Source: JAXDLK01 sp034666665 (GTDB taxonomy: Bacteria; Desulfobacterota; Binatia; JACPRU01). From it: 22,828 nucleotides of DNA. Made by a program: the position numbers and the translations under genes. This document shows, in pieces, positions 7,770 to 15,495 of this stretch (within the stretch, counting starts at the first letter, position 1; each line of letters begins with the position of its first letter). The notes below the pieces were generated by a model. That model made no database searches, was not told where the DNA came from, and was given only the letters and a program-made list of their open reading frames with translations. Location of the stretch: positions 1-22,828 of the forward strand of contig JAXDLK010000014.1 in the NCBI GenBank assembly GCA_034666665.1. The letters are read 5' to 3'.

Positions 7770-8473
7770 GGCGCGTCCAGCGACACCGCCGGTGCTTCTG
7801 CCGCGACGCCGGCGAGCGCGGCGATCGCGGCGCGAACTTCCTTCATCACCTGGTCGCGTTCGGCGGCGCGGCCTGCCGTCGGGATCGGGCGTCCGATCAC
7901 GACCTCGACCTCGCCACGCTCCACCTGCCAGCCGGTCCGCGGCAGGATCCGCGCGGTGCCGACCACTCCGACCGGCACGATCGGCGTTCCGGTCTCGAGC
8001 GCGAGCATGAAGCTGCCCTTCTTGAACGGCAACAACCCGTCCTCGTGGCCGCGCGTGCCTTCCGGGAACACCATCAAGCAGATGCCGCGGGCGATCCGCT
8101 CGCTCGCCGCCGCGTACGTGCGGATCGCCTCCATCCGGTTCGAGCGGTCGATGATGACGTTCCCCATGGTCCTGAGCGCCCAGCCGAATACCGGCACGCG
8201 CAAGAGCTCCTTCTTCGCCACCCAGCGGAGCTGGAAGTCGCGGAGCGCCCACGCGATCGCGACGATGTCGGCGTTCGACAGGTGATTCGACATGAAGACG
8301 TACTGCTCGGAGCGCGAGACGTTCTCGAGACCGCGGACGTGCAGGCGGCAGCCGCTGACCCAGAGGTTCAGCCGGATCCACCCGAGCGAGATGCGGTACG
8401 CGAGCTTCGCGTCGCGATCGAGAGAGCAGGCGACGGCCACGACCGGGCCGAAGAAGAGGGTGTTCAGCACCAC
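7766..8473 (-). CDS. plsC: 1-acyl-sn-glycerol-3-phosphate acyltransferase (PlsC/LPLAT family)
   Basis: A membrane-associated acyltransferase of about 235 residues, expected to make phosphatidic acid from lysophosphatidic acid. Motif I is NHLSNAD, giving H64 and D69 of the HX4D catalytic pair. Motif II is near GNVIIDRSN, motif III is FPEGTRG (136-142), and motif IV is PIVPVGVVG. A short hydrophobic N-terminal segment (LNTLFFGPVVAVAC) fits membrane attachment. The start is uncertain. Tandem GTG codons at 8473 and 8470 are the best visible starts but lack a ribosome site. The frame stays open upstream to the kinase stop, where GTA overlaps TAG. The gene overlaps the RNase J start by four bases. 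The acyl substrate is not determinable here. Confidence 0.88.
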   Translation of the reverse strand: MVLNTLFFGPVVAVACSLDRDAKLAYRISLGWIRLNLWVSGCRLHVRGLENVSRSEQYVFMSNHLSNADIVAIAWALRDFQLRWVAKKELLRVPVFGWALRTMGNVIIDRSNRMEAIRTYAAASERIARGICLMVFPEGTRGHEDGLLPFKKGSFMLALETGTPIVPVGVVGTARILPRTGWQVERGEVEVVIGRPIPTAGRAAERDQVMKEVRAAIAALAGVAAEAPAVSLDAP

Positions 8474-8571
8474 CGCCAGGGCGCGGAGGACGTGAACCGG
8501 ACGGACGGGTCGCGACGAAGACGTCCGCGCCGCGGGCGGGGCGACCGCGGCCGCGGCGAGCGCTTCGGCCT

Positions 8572-10920
8572 CTACGCTGGCTCGGTCCTCGTGTACCGCT
8601 GGATCGCCTCGAGCAGCCGATCCTTCTTGATCGGCTTGTTCAGATAGCCGGTACATCCGGCGGAGAGGATCTTCTGGATGTCCTCGCGGAGCCCGTAGGC
8701 GCTGAGCGCGACGATCGGCGTCAACGGCACGTCGTGCGTGGTTTCCCACCGGCGAATCGCCTGCGTCGCGTGGTAGCCGTCGAGCACGGGCATCTGCATG
8801 TCCATCAACACCAAGTCGTACTTCTCGGACGTGAATTTGCCAAGTGCGGACTCGCCGTTGTCGGCGAGATCGAGGTGGTGCGGGGTGTTCCTCAGGTAGA
8901 ATCCGACGAGAGCGCGACTGTCCGCCGAGTCTTCGGCGAGGAGGATGCGGAGCGGTCGTTCCGCGGCGCCGTCCCCCTCCACCGGGTCGCGCCCGGCCCC
9001 CGCCGCCCGGGTGAGCATCGTGCGCACGAGATCGGGATCGTACGGCTTCCGCAGCGTACCGGCGATGCCGAGCGCGGCCGCGCGGGAGAGATCGTCGCCG
9101 TGGTGGTTCGGCGACACGGTGAAGATCGCCCGCCCGGCGGTGCCGAGCGAGCTCCGCAGGCGATCGACCACCTCGAAGCCACCGAGGGTCCGCTCGCGCG
9201 CATCGACGAACACCACGTCGTACGGCGCTTGCGCGGCATTCGCGCGCTCGACCTCGGCGAGGCCTTCGAGGCCGTCCTCGGTGACGACGATCGTGCCCGC
9301 TTGCCCGATCGCCGCCACCAGAGAATCGCGATCCTCTTCGCTCGGATCGATGATCAAGATCCGCCGCCCGCTGGCGTACACCTCCGAAGCGTGTCCGTTG
9401 CCGCGCGCGGCGGCGACGTCGAAACCGACCGTGAAGCGGAACGTGCTGCCGACGCCGACCTCGCTCTCCGCCCAGATCCGCCCGCCCATCAGCTGGACGA
9501 TCCGTTTCGAGATCGCCAGCCCGAGGCCGGTTCCGCCGTAGCGGCGCGAGATCGACGGATCCGCCTGCGAGAAGCTCTCGAAGATGGTCGCCAGCTTGAC
9601 CTGTGGAATGCCGAGGCCCGTATCCGTCACCGTGAAGAGCAGCCCGCCGGGGTTCGGCGCTTCGCGGTCGCGATCGATGCGGACGGCGATGCGTCCCTTG
9701 GCGGTGAACTTGAGCGCGTTGCTGATCAGGTTGACGAGCACCTGACGCAGCCGGTTCGGATCGCCCGCGAGCTTGGTCGGCACGTCCGGCGCAACTTCGG
9801 TCGAGAACTCGATGCCCTTTTCGCGGGCGTGCACGCGGAAGAATCCCGTCACTTCCTCGATCAGCGTCTCGACATCGAAATCGATGCGCTCGAGCTCGAG
9901 ACGCCCGGCCTCGATCTTGGAGAGATCGAGGATGTCGCTCACCAGCTTCAGCAGGATGTCGCCGGAGCGACGGAAGAAGTCGACGTACTCTCGCTGCTCC
10001 GGCGTGAGCGACGTCTCCCACAGGAGGTCCGCCATGCCGATCAGCGTGTTCAGCGGCGTCCGGAGCTCGTGGCTGATGGTGGCGACGAACTCGCTCTTCG
10101 CCCGGTTCGCGGCATCGGCCGCCTTCTTCGCGAGACGCATCTCGTCGACGACGTGCTTTCGCTCCGTGACGTCGCGGAAGCTCCACACCCGTCCGACCGC
10201 CTTGCCGTCGAGCCGCTCCGGGATCGAGTAGCGCTCGAACACGCGCCCGTCCTTGAACTCCAGGATGTCGTAGCTCTCGAGGTCCTCCTGCGCGTAGAGC
10301 TCCTCCACCTTCTGCAGGTACCGCACCGGGTCCTTCAGCTGGTTCAAGACGAATTTCTGGATCTGCCCGTCCTGCCGAGATTCGGCGACCGATTCCGGGA
10401 TGTTCCACATCTTCAGGAACTTCTGGTTGTAGGTGACGATCCGCCCGGCGCGGTCGACCGCGAGGGTGCCGTCCGCCGACGATTCCAGCGTGGCCGTCAA
10501 GAGCGACAACGATCGCTTCGTCTCCGCCCCCGCGCTCCAGCGCCCGATCGAGTAGCGCACCGACCGGGCGAGCAGGTTCGCGTCGAAGCGGCCCTTCACC
10601 AGATAGTCCTGGGCTCCGCTCTTGAGCGCTTCGAGCGCCGTCGTCTCGTCCTCGAATCCGGTCAGCACCACGACGGGGACGTCGGGAAACCGCGCCTGCA
10701 ATGCGTCGAGGGTTTCGACGCCGTGGCTGTCGGGCAAGGACAGGTCGAGCAGCACGAGATCCGCAGGACGCTCCTCGAGCAACTCGAGCGCGGCGGTCAA
10801 ACGGCCCGCCACCCGGAGCTCGCAGCGCAAACCGGATGCCTTGAGCATCTCCCGGACGAGGCGCGCGTCGCCGGGATTGTCCTCTACGACGAGGAGCTCC
10901 TGAAGGCGGTCGACGGTCAT
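8572..10920 (-). CDS. Hybrid sensor histidine kinase with receiver-PAS-HisKA-HATPase-receiver-receiver layout
   Basis: A 782-residue cytoplasmic signalling protein with no membrane segment. Receiver 1 spans ~7-125 with phospho-acceptor D59 in VLLDLSLPD and K109. A PAS domain follows (~138-255). The dimerisation domain carries the phospho-histidine H284 in SHELRTPLNTLIG. The ATPase domain shows the N box NLISNALKF (397-405), DTGLGIP (433-439) and GGTGLGLAIS (462-471). Receiver 2 (~519-640) keeps D573 and K625 but is divergent around the acceptor (VDARERTLGG). Receiver 3 (~657-780) is canonical, with D707 in LMDMQMPVLDG and K762. A receiver at the N-terminus suggests input from another kinase or the neighbouring response regulator. 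Signal and output are unknown, as no DNA-binding or enzyme output domain is present. It lies 136 bases downstream of the response-regulator gene. Confidence 0.95.
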   Translation of the reverse strand: MTVDRLQELLVVEDNPGDARLVREMLKASGLRCELRVAGRLTAALELLEERPADLVLLDLSLPDSHGVETLDALQARFPDVPVVVLTGFEDETTALEALKSGAQDYLVKGRFDANLLARSVRYSIGRWSAGAETKRSLSLLTATLESSADGTLAVDRAGRIVTYNQKFLKMWNIPESVAESRQDGQIQKFVLNQLKDPVRYLQKVEELYAQEDLESYDILEFKDGRVFERYSIPERLDGKAVGRVWSFRDVTERKHVVDEMRLAKKAADAANRAKSEFVATISHELRTPLNTLIGMADLLWETSLTPEQREYVDFFRRSGDILLKLVSDILDLSKIEAGRLELERIDFDVETLIEEVTGFFRVHAREKGIEFSTEVAPDVPTKLAGDPNRLRQVLVNLISNALKFTAKGRIAVRIDRDREAPNPGGLLFTVTDTGLGIPQVKLATIFESFSQADPSISRRYGGTGLGLAISKRIVQLMGGRIWAESEVGVGSTFRFTVGFDVAAARGNGHASEVYASGRRILIIDPSEEDRDSLVAAIGQAGTIVVTEDGLEGLAEVERANAAQAPYDVVFVDARERTLGGFEVVDRLRSSLGTAGRAIFTVSPNHHGDDLSRAAALGIAGTLRKPYDPDLVRTMLTRAAGAGRDPVEGDGAAERPLRILLAEDSADSRALVGFYLRNTPHHLDLADNGESALGKFTSEKYDLVLMDMQMPVLDGYHATQAIRRWETTHDVPLTPIVALSAYGLREDIQKILSAGCTGYLNKPIKKDRLLEAIQRYTRTEPA

Positions 10921-10991
10921 CGGGTGAGCGCCGGAGCGATCGCCGGCGGGGCCGAACCGCGGGAGAGCGTATGGGTCCGGAGGAGGGAACG

Positions 10992-11022
10992 CCTCGAACG
11001 CACGCAGTAGGCGTGCGCGAGG
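10992..11022 (-). terminator. Strong hairpin between response regulator and kinase genes
   Basis: Arms CGCACGC (10999-11005) and GCGTGCG (11011-11017) pair perfectly around a five-base loop. They are extended by CCTCG (10992-10996) and CGAGG (11018-11022) with a two-base AA bulge on one side, giving a 12-base-pair stem. In the leftward transcript it follows the response-regulator stop by about 35 bases and precedes the kinase start. No U-tract follows, so it may be an attenuator, a processing or stability hairpin, or a Rho-assisted stop rather than a simple terminator. Confidence 0.45.
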
Positions 11023-11056
11023 AGTCCGTCGGCGTTCGACGCGTTCAAATCGGCGA

Positions 11057-11488
11057 TCACTCCCGCGGCAGCTTCACGATCGTCAGCCAGAAATCCCCGA
11101 TCGTCTTCACCACGCCCGCGAACTTCGTGACGTCCAGCGGCTTCTTCACGTAGCAATTCGCATGCTCGTCGTAGCTGCCGAGAACGTCTTCCTCGGACCC
11201 CGAGGCCGTGAGCACGATCACCGGGATGTGTCGCAGATCCGGATCGCGCTTGATCTCCGCCAGCACCTTGCGGCCGTCCTTGCCCGGCAGGTTCAAATCG
11301 AGGAGCACCAGGTCCGGGCGCGGGGCATTTGCGTACTCCCCTTCTCGGCGGAGAAAGGCGATCGCCGCCGCGCCGTGATCGACCACGTGCAGGCGATTGG
11401 CGAGCTTTCCCTGCTTCAGGATCTCGGCCGTCAGCCGAGCGTCGCCGGGATTGTCTTCCGCGAGTAGAATCTCGACCGCGCTGCTCAC
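11057..11488 (-). CDS. Single-domain response regulator (Rcp1-like)
   Basis: A 143-residue stand-alone receiver domain. [18 protein letters not shown] supplies the acidic pocket, D64 in [13 protein letters not shown] is the phospho-acceptor, T94 lies in IVLTAS, and K116 lies in CYVKKP. The [32 protein letters not shown] pattern is that of the Rcp1/CheY-like regulators often paired with phytochrome or hybrid kinases. I chose GTG 11488 because GGGAG sits six bases upstream. A GTG at 11515 would add nine residues without a ribosome site. There is no output domain, so it probably passes phosphate to, or receives it from, the adjacent hybrid kinase, whose N-terminal receiver has a very similar opening ([16 protein letters not shown]). 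Confidence 0.93.
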   Translation of the reverse strand: MSSAVEILLAEDNPGDARLTAEILKQGKLANRLHVVDHGAAAIAFLRREGEYANAPRPDLVLLDLNLPGKDGRKVLAEIKRDPDLRHIPVIVLTASGSEEDVLGSYDEHANCYVKKPLDVTKFAGVVKTIGDFWLTIVKLPRE

Positions 11489-11581
11489 GTTGCGCTCCCG
11501 CCTACGCGTCGTCACGACGCGCCCGGAAAGTCAGCGTACCACCCGCACCGCCGGGCGTCCAAATCACCGGCAACCGTTCGT

Positions 11582-11603
11582 GTGCATCGTCCGGGTGCAT
11601 CGT
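11582..11603. repeat. Tandem 9-base direct repeat GTGCATCGT upstream of ssb
   Basis: GTGCATCGT occurs at 11582-11590 and again at 11595-11603, a 13-base period. It lies immediately upstream of the best -35-like sequence for ssb, in the divergent gap between ssb and the response-regulator gene. The spacing would suit a regulator binding as a direct-repeat dimer. No known consensus was recognised. Confidence 0.35.
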
Positions 11604-11631
11604 TGACTTGGAGCGCCGGCGGGTGTGATGA
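11603..11631 (+). promoter_or_regulatory. Possible ssb promoter
   Basis: TTGACT at 11603-11608 matches the -35 consensus at five of six positions. The hexamer 17 bases on, TGATGA at 11626-11631, is a poor -10, so the assignment rests on the -35 and position alone. It would give a leader of about 40 bases ending in the AGGAGG ribosome site of ssb. Confidence 0.28.
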
Positions 11632-11675
11632 GGAGCTCCCACCCCCGCCCCGCGGAGAGGAACAGGAGGTCGAGC

Positions 11676-12107
11676 ATGTCCGTGAACAAGGTGATCCTGG
11701 TCGGCAACCTCGGGCGCGATCCCGAGGTGCGCTTCACCGGAGGGGGACGGGCGGTCGCGAAGTTCCCGGTGGCGACGAGCGAGACGTGGAACGACGCGGA
11801 AGGCTCACGTCAGGAACGGACCGAGTGGCACAACATCGTCGTGTGGGGGAAGCAGGCGGAGACCTGCGGCCAGTATCTGCAGAAGGGCCGGCAGGTGTAC
11901 ATCGAGGGCTCGATCCGCACGCGCCAGTACGACGACAAGGAAGGCAACAAGCGCTACATCACCGAGGTGCAGGCGCAGCGCGTCCAGTTCCTCGGCGGCG
12001 GTGGAGGCGGAGGCGGAGGACGGGGCGCCGAGCCTCGGTCGGCGGATTCGGAGGAGCCCGCGGCAGCCCCCGCGCCGGCGGCGGAAGAGGACGACGTCCC
12101 CTTCTGA
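11676..12107 (+). CDS. ssb: Single-stranded DNA-binding protein SSB
   Basis: A 143-residue SSB, close to the usual bacterial length. It binds and protects single-stranded DNA in replication, recombination and repair, and recruits partners through its tail. The ATG at 11676 follows AGGAGG with ideal spacing. The OB fold covers residues ~1-105: [19 protein letters not shown], then [35 protein letters not shown], and [14 protein letters not shown] Gly run, then an Ala/Pro/Glu-rich linker, leads to the acidic tip EEDDVPF, the standard partner-binding peptide. In-frame codons upstream (from 11625) are not part of the protein. The gene converges with radC. Confidence 0.97.
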   Translation: MSVNKVILVGNLGRDPEVRFTGGGRAVAKFPVATSETWNDAEGSRQERTEWHNIVVWGKQAETCGQYLQKGRQVYIEGSIRTRQYDDKEGNKRYITEVQAQRVQFLGGGGGGGGGRGAEPRSADSEEPAAAPAPAAEEDDVPF

Positions 12108-12113
12108 GGCTAC

Positions 12114-12217
12114 GATGTGCGGGGACGTTGCCGCGAAAGTCGCCTGATCCTCGGAGCTCGCCCACTCCGGCGGCGCCGGCGGATTCGGCGCCGTCGGCAG
12201 CAACGTCCCCGCGCGTT
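12114..12217. repeat. Long inverted repeat between convergent ssb and radC
   Basis: GCGGGGACGTTGC (12119-12131) and GCAACGTCCCCGC (12200-12212) are perfect 13-base reverse complements. With G-U pairs allowed, the stem extends outward to 12114/12217. The 68-base loop contains two copies of the self-complementary GGCGCC. A further ACGTCCCC lies in the last codons of ssb (12094-12101) and could pair instead with GGGGACGT at 12121-12128. There is no U-tract. A role as a bidirectional terminator or 3'-end stabiliser for both genes is likely, though not proven. Confidence 0.55.
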
Positions 12218-12896
12218 ACCAGGAGCCTCCGTCGGCGAAGCTGTAGTGCGCCCCGTCACCGACGATCACGTGATCGAGCACGCGGACGCCGACCAGATCG
12301 CCCACCTCGCGAAGCCGGCGGGTGATCTGCACGTCCTCGACGCTCGGCGTCGGATCGCCGCTCGGGTGGTTGTGGACGAGGAGGATCGCCGCCGCGGATT
12401 CGCGGATCGCCGGAGCAAATACCTCCCGGGGATGAACGAGAGAGGCCGTGAGCGTCCCCTCGGACACCTGCACCTCGCGGAGCTTCCGGTGCTTCGCGTC
12501 GAGCAGCAGCACACAGAAGACTTCTTTTCGCAGAAGCCCGAGGCGGCCGCGGAAATGAGCGAACACGTCGGCGCTGCTCCGGAAGACGCTGCCGTTCTCG
12601 CGCGCGGGTGAAAACGCCCGGCGGCCGAGCTCGAAGGCCGCGGCGACCGCGGCCGCCTTGGCGGGACCGAGGCCGCGGACGAGCAGGAGCTCCCGGGTGC
12701 TCGCGCGCGCGGCGCCCTTGAGTCCGCGGAAGGTTTCGAGGACGGCGGCGGCACGATCGAGCGCACTCTCTCCGCGGCCACCGGTGCCGAGCACGAGCGC
12801 GAGCAACTCCAGCTCGGAGAGCGCTTCCGCCCCGCGCTCGTCGAGCCGCTCGCGCGGTCGGTCGGCGCGCGCCCATTCCTCGATCGATCTCGCCAT
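12216..12896 (-). CDS. radC: RadC/JAB-domain protein
   Basis: A 226-residue RadC-family protein. The N-terminal UPF0758 region begins MARSIEEWARADRPRERLDERG and contains LSELELLALVLGTG. A helix-hairpin-helix stretch LLLVRGLGPAKAAAVAAAFELGRR follows. The C-terminal JAB1/MPN-type metalloprotease-like domain carries LLLVHNHPSGDPTPSVEDV, which supplies the His-x-His...Ser...Asp metal ligands, with an upstream glutamate in the VSEGT strand. The original repair role assigned to RadC in E. coli has been questioned, and its activity is unresolved. The ATG at 12896 was chosen because it starts the conserved region. An in-frame GTG lies four codons further upstream. It sits beside ssb but on the opposite strand. 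Confidence 0.95.
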   Translation of the reverse strand: MARSIEEWARADRPRERLDERGAEALSELELLALVLGTGGRGESALDRAAAVLETFRGLKGAARASTRELLLVRGLGPAKAAAVAAAFELGRRAFSPARENGSVFRSSADVFAHFRGRLGLLRKEVFCVLLLDAKHRKLREVQVSEGTLTASLVHPREVFAPAIRESAAAILLVHNHPSGDPTPSVEDVQITRRLREVGDLVGVRVLDHVIVGDGAHYSFADGGSW

Positions 12897-12931
12897 GCCG
12901 TCGCCCACAGGGCACGGCTGGAAGGTGGAGA

Positions 12932-12950
12932 GACGATCTTTCGGATCGTC
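12932..12950. promoter_or_regulatory. Inverted repeat GACGATC-N5-GATCGTC, candidate operator upstream of radC
   Basis: GACGATC (12932-12938) and GATCGTC (12944-12950) form a perfect 7-base inverted repeat with loop TTTCG. It lies 36 bases upstream of the radC start in the divergent gap and overlaps the proposed radC -10. It could be a repressor site or an RNA hairpin in the leader. It does not match LexA boxes I know from Gammaproteobacteria, Geobacter or Myxococcus. Confidence 0.4.
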
Positions 12951-12964
12951 CTCCCGCGTGTCAA
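12936..12964 (-). promoter_or_regulatory. Candidate radC promoter
   Basis: On the minus strand a perfect TTGACA (12964-12959) is followed after 17 bases by AAAGAT (12941-12936). That hexamer keeps the important A2, A5 and T6 of the -10 consensus. The start would be near 12929, giving a ~33-base leader. The -10 falls within the left arm and loop of the inverted repeat. Confidence 0.42.
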
Positions 12965-13022
12965 GGAAAATTCGTTGACCCCGCATCGCCGGGCGATTCA
13001 AGAAAACAGTCGGAAACCGATC

Positions 13023-15464
13023 GTGCGCCGCCCGCATCTCCTGCTCGTCCCGCCGCTCCTCGCGGCGGTGATCGCTGCGGCCGAGGAGCCCGTGCTGATC
13101 GTCCCACCGAGCGCGGCGCCCGCGGCGGAGAGCGAAGGCGATCGTACCGAGTCGATCCGGCGTTATCAGCAGTTGCTGGCGAGCTCTTCGGCGGAGCTCT
13201 CCACCCCGCGGGACGAGATCACGTTTCGTCTCGCCGTCCTTCTCCTCGAGGAGGCCCAGGCGGCGCCCGGCGGCGGCGCGGCGAACCGCCAGCAGATCGA
13301 GCGCGCGACGGCCCTTCTCGAGGAGACGCTCCGGCAGCCGGCGAGCCCCTATCGCGAGGACGCACTCTACTTCCGCGCTCTCGCGCTCGAGGAATCCGGT
13401 CGTCACGACGAGGCGATCGAGGAATTCCGCGCGTTCGTCCGAGAGCTGCCGGCCAGTGGCCATGCCGCCGAGCTATGGTTCCGCTTGGGCAACGATGCCG
13501 TACAGCGGAACCAGCCGGCGGACGCGGTGCCCGCATACGAGGAGGTGCTGCGCCGCGCCGACCCGCGATACCACGACCAGGCGGCGTATCTCCTCGGCTG
13601 GTCGGCATTCGCCGCGCACCAGGACGCCCGAGCTCGGACGACGCTCGTCGAGCTCCTCGAAAGCCTCGAGCGCGGCCGCCGGCAGAGCGAGAGCCTGTAT
13701 TCGCAGTCGATCGAGCTCCTCGCCAAGATCGTGCGCGCCGAGGGCGATCTCTCCGTCTACGCCGGGCCCAGGATTCGCGGGTCTGGCGGGTCCGGCGGGC
13801 AGCCGGAGTTCGTCGGCCGCGCGCTCCGCCGGACCGCGGACCTCTTCGCCGAGACCAGCGCCTACGCCGACGCCGCTCGCGCCTACGAGCAGCTGCTGCG
13901 CGACTTCCCCGATCGCGACGACGCCGCCGACGTCGAGGCGAGGGCCCTCGATGCCTATCGCAAGGCCGGCGACGAGACGGCCGCCGAGACGGCACGCGAG
14001 CGCCTGATCCAGCGGCGCGTCGCGGCCGCCGCGATCGACCCCGCGGCGAGCGGCGAGGTCGGGCCGTTGCTCCGCGACTCGGCGATCCACCACCACGAGC
14101 GAGCACGGCAGCAGAAGACTGCGGACGCCTACCGCGTCGCCATCGACGCCTACCAGAAGTACGCCGACAGCCAGCCCGTAGGAGCCGGAAAGAACGAGGC
14201 GGAGTTCTTCCAGGCGGAGGCGCTGAAGGAGATGGGCGACGCTGCGGGAGCGGCCGAGCGTTACCGCATCGTGGCGGAGATCCGCGACGCCGCGCACGGC
14301 GAGGATGCGGCGTTCCGCCGGGTCGCGCTCCTCGAAGAGCTCTCCAGGGCGGGAGGGTCATCGATCGACGACGTGATCGCTGCGTGCCGAGACTACTCGC
14401 GCCTGTTTCCCGGTGGGCCGCGAGAGACCGAGCTCGGGGTCCGCCAGGCGACGATCTTCTACGAGCGCCAGCGTTGGGCGGAGGCGCTCGCCGCCGGCAA
14501 CGCGGTGATCGACCGCATCGCCTCCGGCGGGGGACGCGCGGCCCTCGAGCTCATGCTCGCGCGGGCGGCGCTCGCGAGCGGCGACGCCGCGCGCGCATCG
14601 GCATCGGCCTCGCGCGCCGCGGCGGAACCGGAGGCCCCGAAGGAGACGAGGACGGCCGCCGACGAGGTCATCGCGAGCGCGCGGACGAAGCTCGCCGACG
14701 CGCTCGCAGCCGAGCGCCCGGCCGATGCCGCGGCCCTCTACCGCGAGGTGGTCGAGTCGCAGCCGGGCGCGGTCGCCGCGCGCGACGCGGCGCTCGCCGG
14801 CGCCGGAATCTACCGGCGGCTCGGCGATGCCGGCAGCGCGATCACGCTCTACGAGAAGTTCCTCGGGACGTCTCCGCCGGACGATCTGCGCGCCGTCCGC
14901 GTGCGCGCCGAGCTCGCCCGCGCTCTGCTCGACGCCGGCCGCGACGCGGATGCGGAGCGATTCGCGCGCGAGGCCGGGGCGCGCGCCCCCGTCGGCCTTT
15001 CCGGCGAAGAGATCGGACGCCTCGAGGGGGCGCTCGCGGAGGCCCGGCTCGTCCTCGCCGACGTCGCGCTCCGTCGCTTCGACGCGGTCCAGCTGGTCGA
15101 GCCGGTCGAAAGGGCGCTCGACGCCAAGCGCCGGGCGCTCGACGAAGCGCTGACGCGGCTCCGCGAAGCGGCCACGTACGGCTTCGCGGACGTGTCCCTG
15201 GCCTCGTACTACAAAATTGGTTACGCTCAGCTCCGCTTCGCCGAGGCGCTGCTCGAGGCGCCGCGTCCCAGAAACTTGAACCACGAAGAGCAGGACCGGT
15301 ACGACACGCTGCTACGCGAACAGGCGAGCCCTTACCGGCTCGAGGCGGAGAAGGCCTTCCGCCTGACTCTCGAGCGCGCGCACGCGGCAGGCGTGGAGAA
15401 CGAGTGGACCGCGCTCGCGCGCGGAGCCCTCGGACGCTTCGCGGCGGCAGGACCGGCGAGCTGA
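13023..15464 (+). CDS. Large secreted tetratricopeptide-repeat protein
   Basis: A protein of 813 residues with start GTG 13023. A TTG at 12975 would add 16 residues before the signal peptide. Residues 1-20 form a signal peptide: RRPH, then a hydrophobic LLLVPPLLAAVIAAA. The rest is almost wholly helical and rich in Ala, Glu, Arg and Leu. It has many degenerate TPR-type units, for example near residues 108-145 (YFRALALEESGRHDEAIEEF), 150-200 and 280-330, and more to the C-terminus. Such arrays are protein-interaction scaffolds. No enzyme motif is visible. It heads the rightward cluster 31 bases before exbB. Periplasmic TPR proteins accompany Tol-Pal (CpoB/YbgF) and Agl-Glt machineries, which suggests a scaffold or adaptor role here. 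That role is inferred from context. Confidence 0.85.
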   Translation: MRRPHLLLVPPLLAAVIAAAEEPVLIVPPSAAPAAESEGDRTESIRRYQQLLASSSAELSTPRDEITFRLAVLLLEEAQAAPGGGAANRQQIERATALLEETLRQPASPYREDALYFRALALEESGRHDEAIEEFRAFVRELPASGHAAELWFRLGNDAVQRNQPADAVPAYEEVLRRADPRYHDQAAYLLGWSAFAAHQDARARTTLVELLESLERGRRQSESLYSQSIELLAKIVRAEGDLSVYAGPRIRGSGGSGGQPEFVGRALRRTADLFAETSAYADAARAYEQLLRDFPDRDDAADVEARALDAYRKAGDETAAETARERLIQRRVAAAAIDPAASGEVGPLLRDSAIHHHERARQQKTADAYRVAIDAYQKYADSQPVGAGKNEAEFFQAEALKEMGDAAGAAERYRIVAEIRDAAHGEDAAFRRVALLEELSRAGGSSIDDVIAACRDYSRLFPGGPRETELGVRQATIFYERQRWAEALAAGNAVIDRIASGGGRAALELMLARAALASGDAARASASASRAAAEPEAPKETRTAADEVIASARTKLADALAAERPADAAALYREVVESQPGAVAARDAALAGAGIYRRLGDAGSAITLYEKFLGTSPPDDLRAVRVRAELARALLDAGRDADAERFAREAGARAPVGLSGEEIGRLEGALAEARLVLADVALRRFDAVQLVEPVERALDAKRRALDEALTRLREAATYGFADVSLASYYKIGYAQLRFAEALLEAPRPRNLNHEEQDRYDTLLREQASPYRLEAEKAFRLTLERAHAAGVENEWTALARGALGRFAAAGPAS

Positions 15465-15495
15465 TCGGCGCGACCGAGTCGCGCGAAGGAGTCGA

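Noticed and set aside
8474..10408. Long upstream extension of the acyltransferase frame through the kinase gene
   Set aside because: It is the kinase DNA read in another frame. LPLAT homology begins only after the kinase stop.
8734..11010. A 758-codon open frame on the plus strand opposite the hybrid kinase
   Set aside because: The kinase strand carries all H, N, G and receiver motifs. The opposite frame is rich in Arg/Glu/Val/His without any motif.
12932..12950. LexA (SOS) box upstream of radC
   Set aside because: The inverted repeat does not fit CTGT-N8-ACAG or the Geobacter and Myxococcus forms I know.
12975..13022. TTG start for the first TPR gene
   Set aside because: It would put 16 non-hydrophobic residues before a signal peptide that starts well at GTG 13023.
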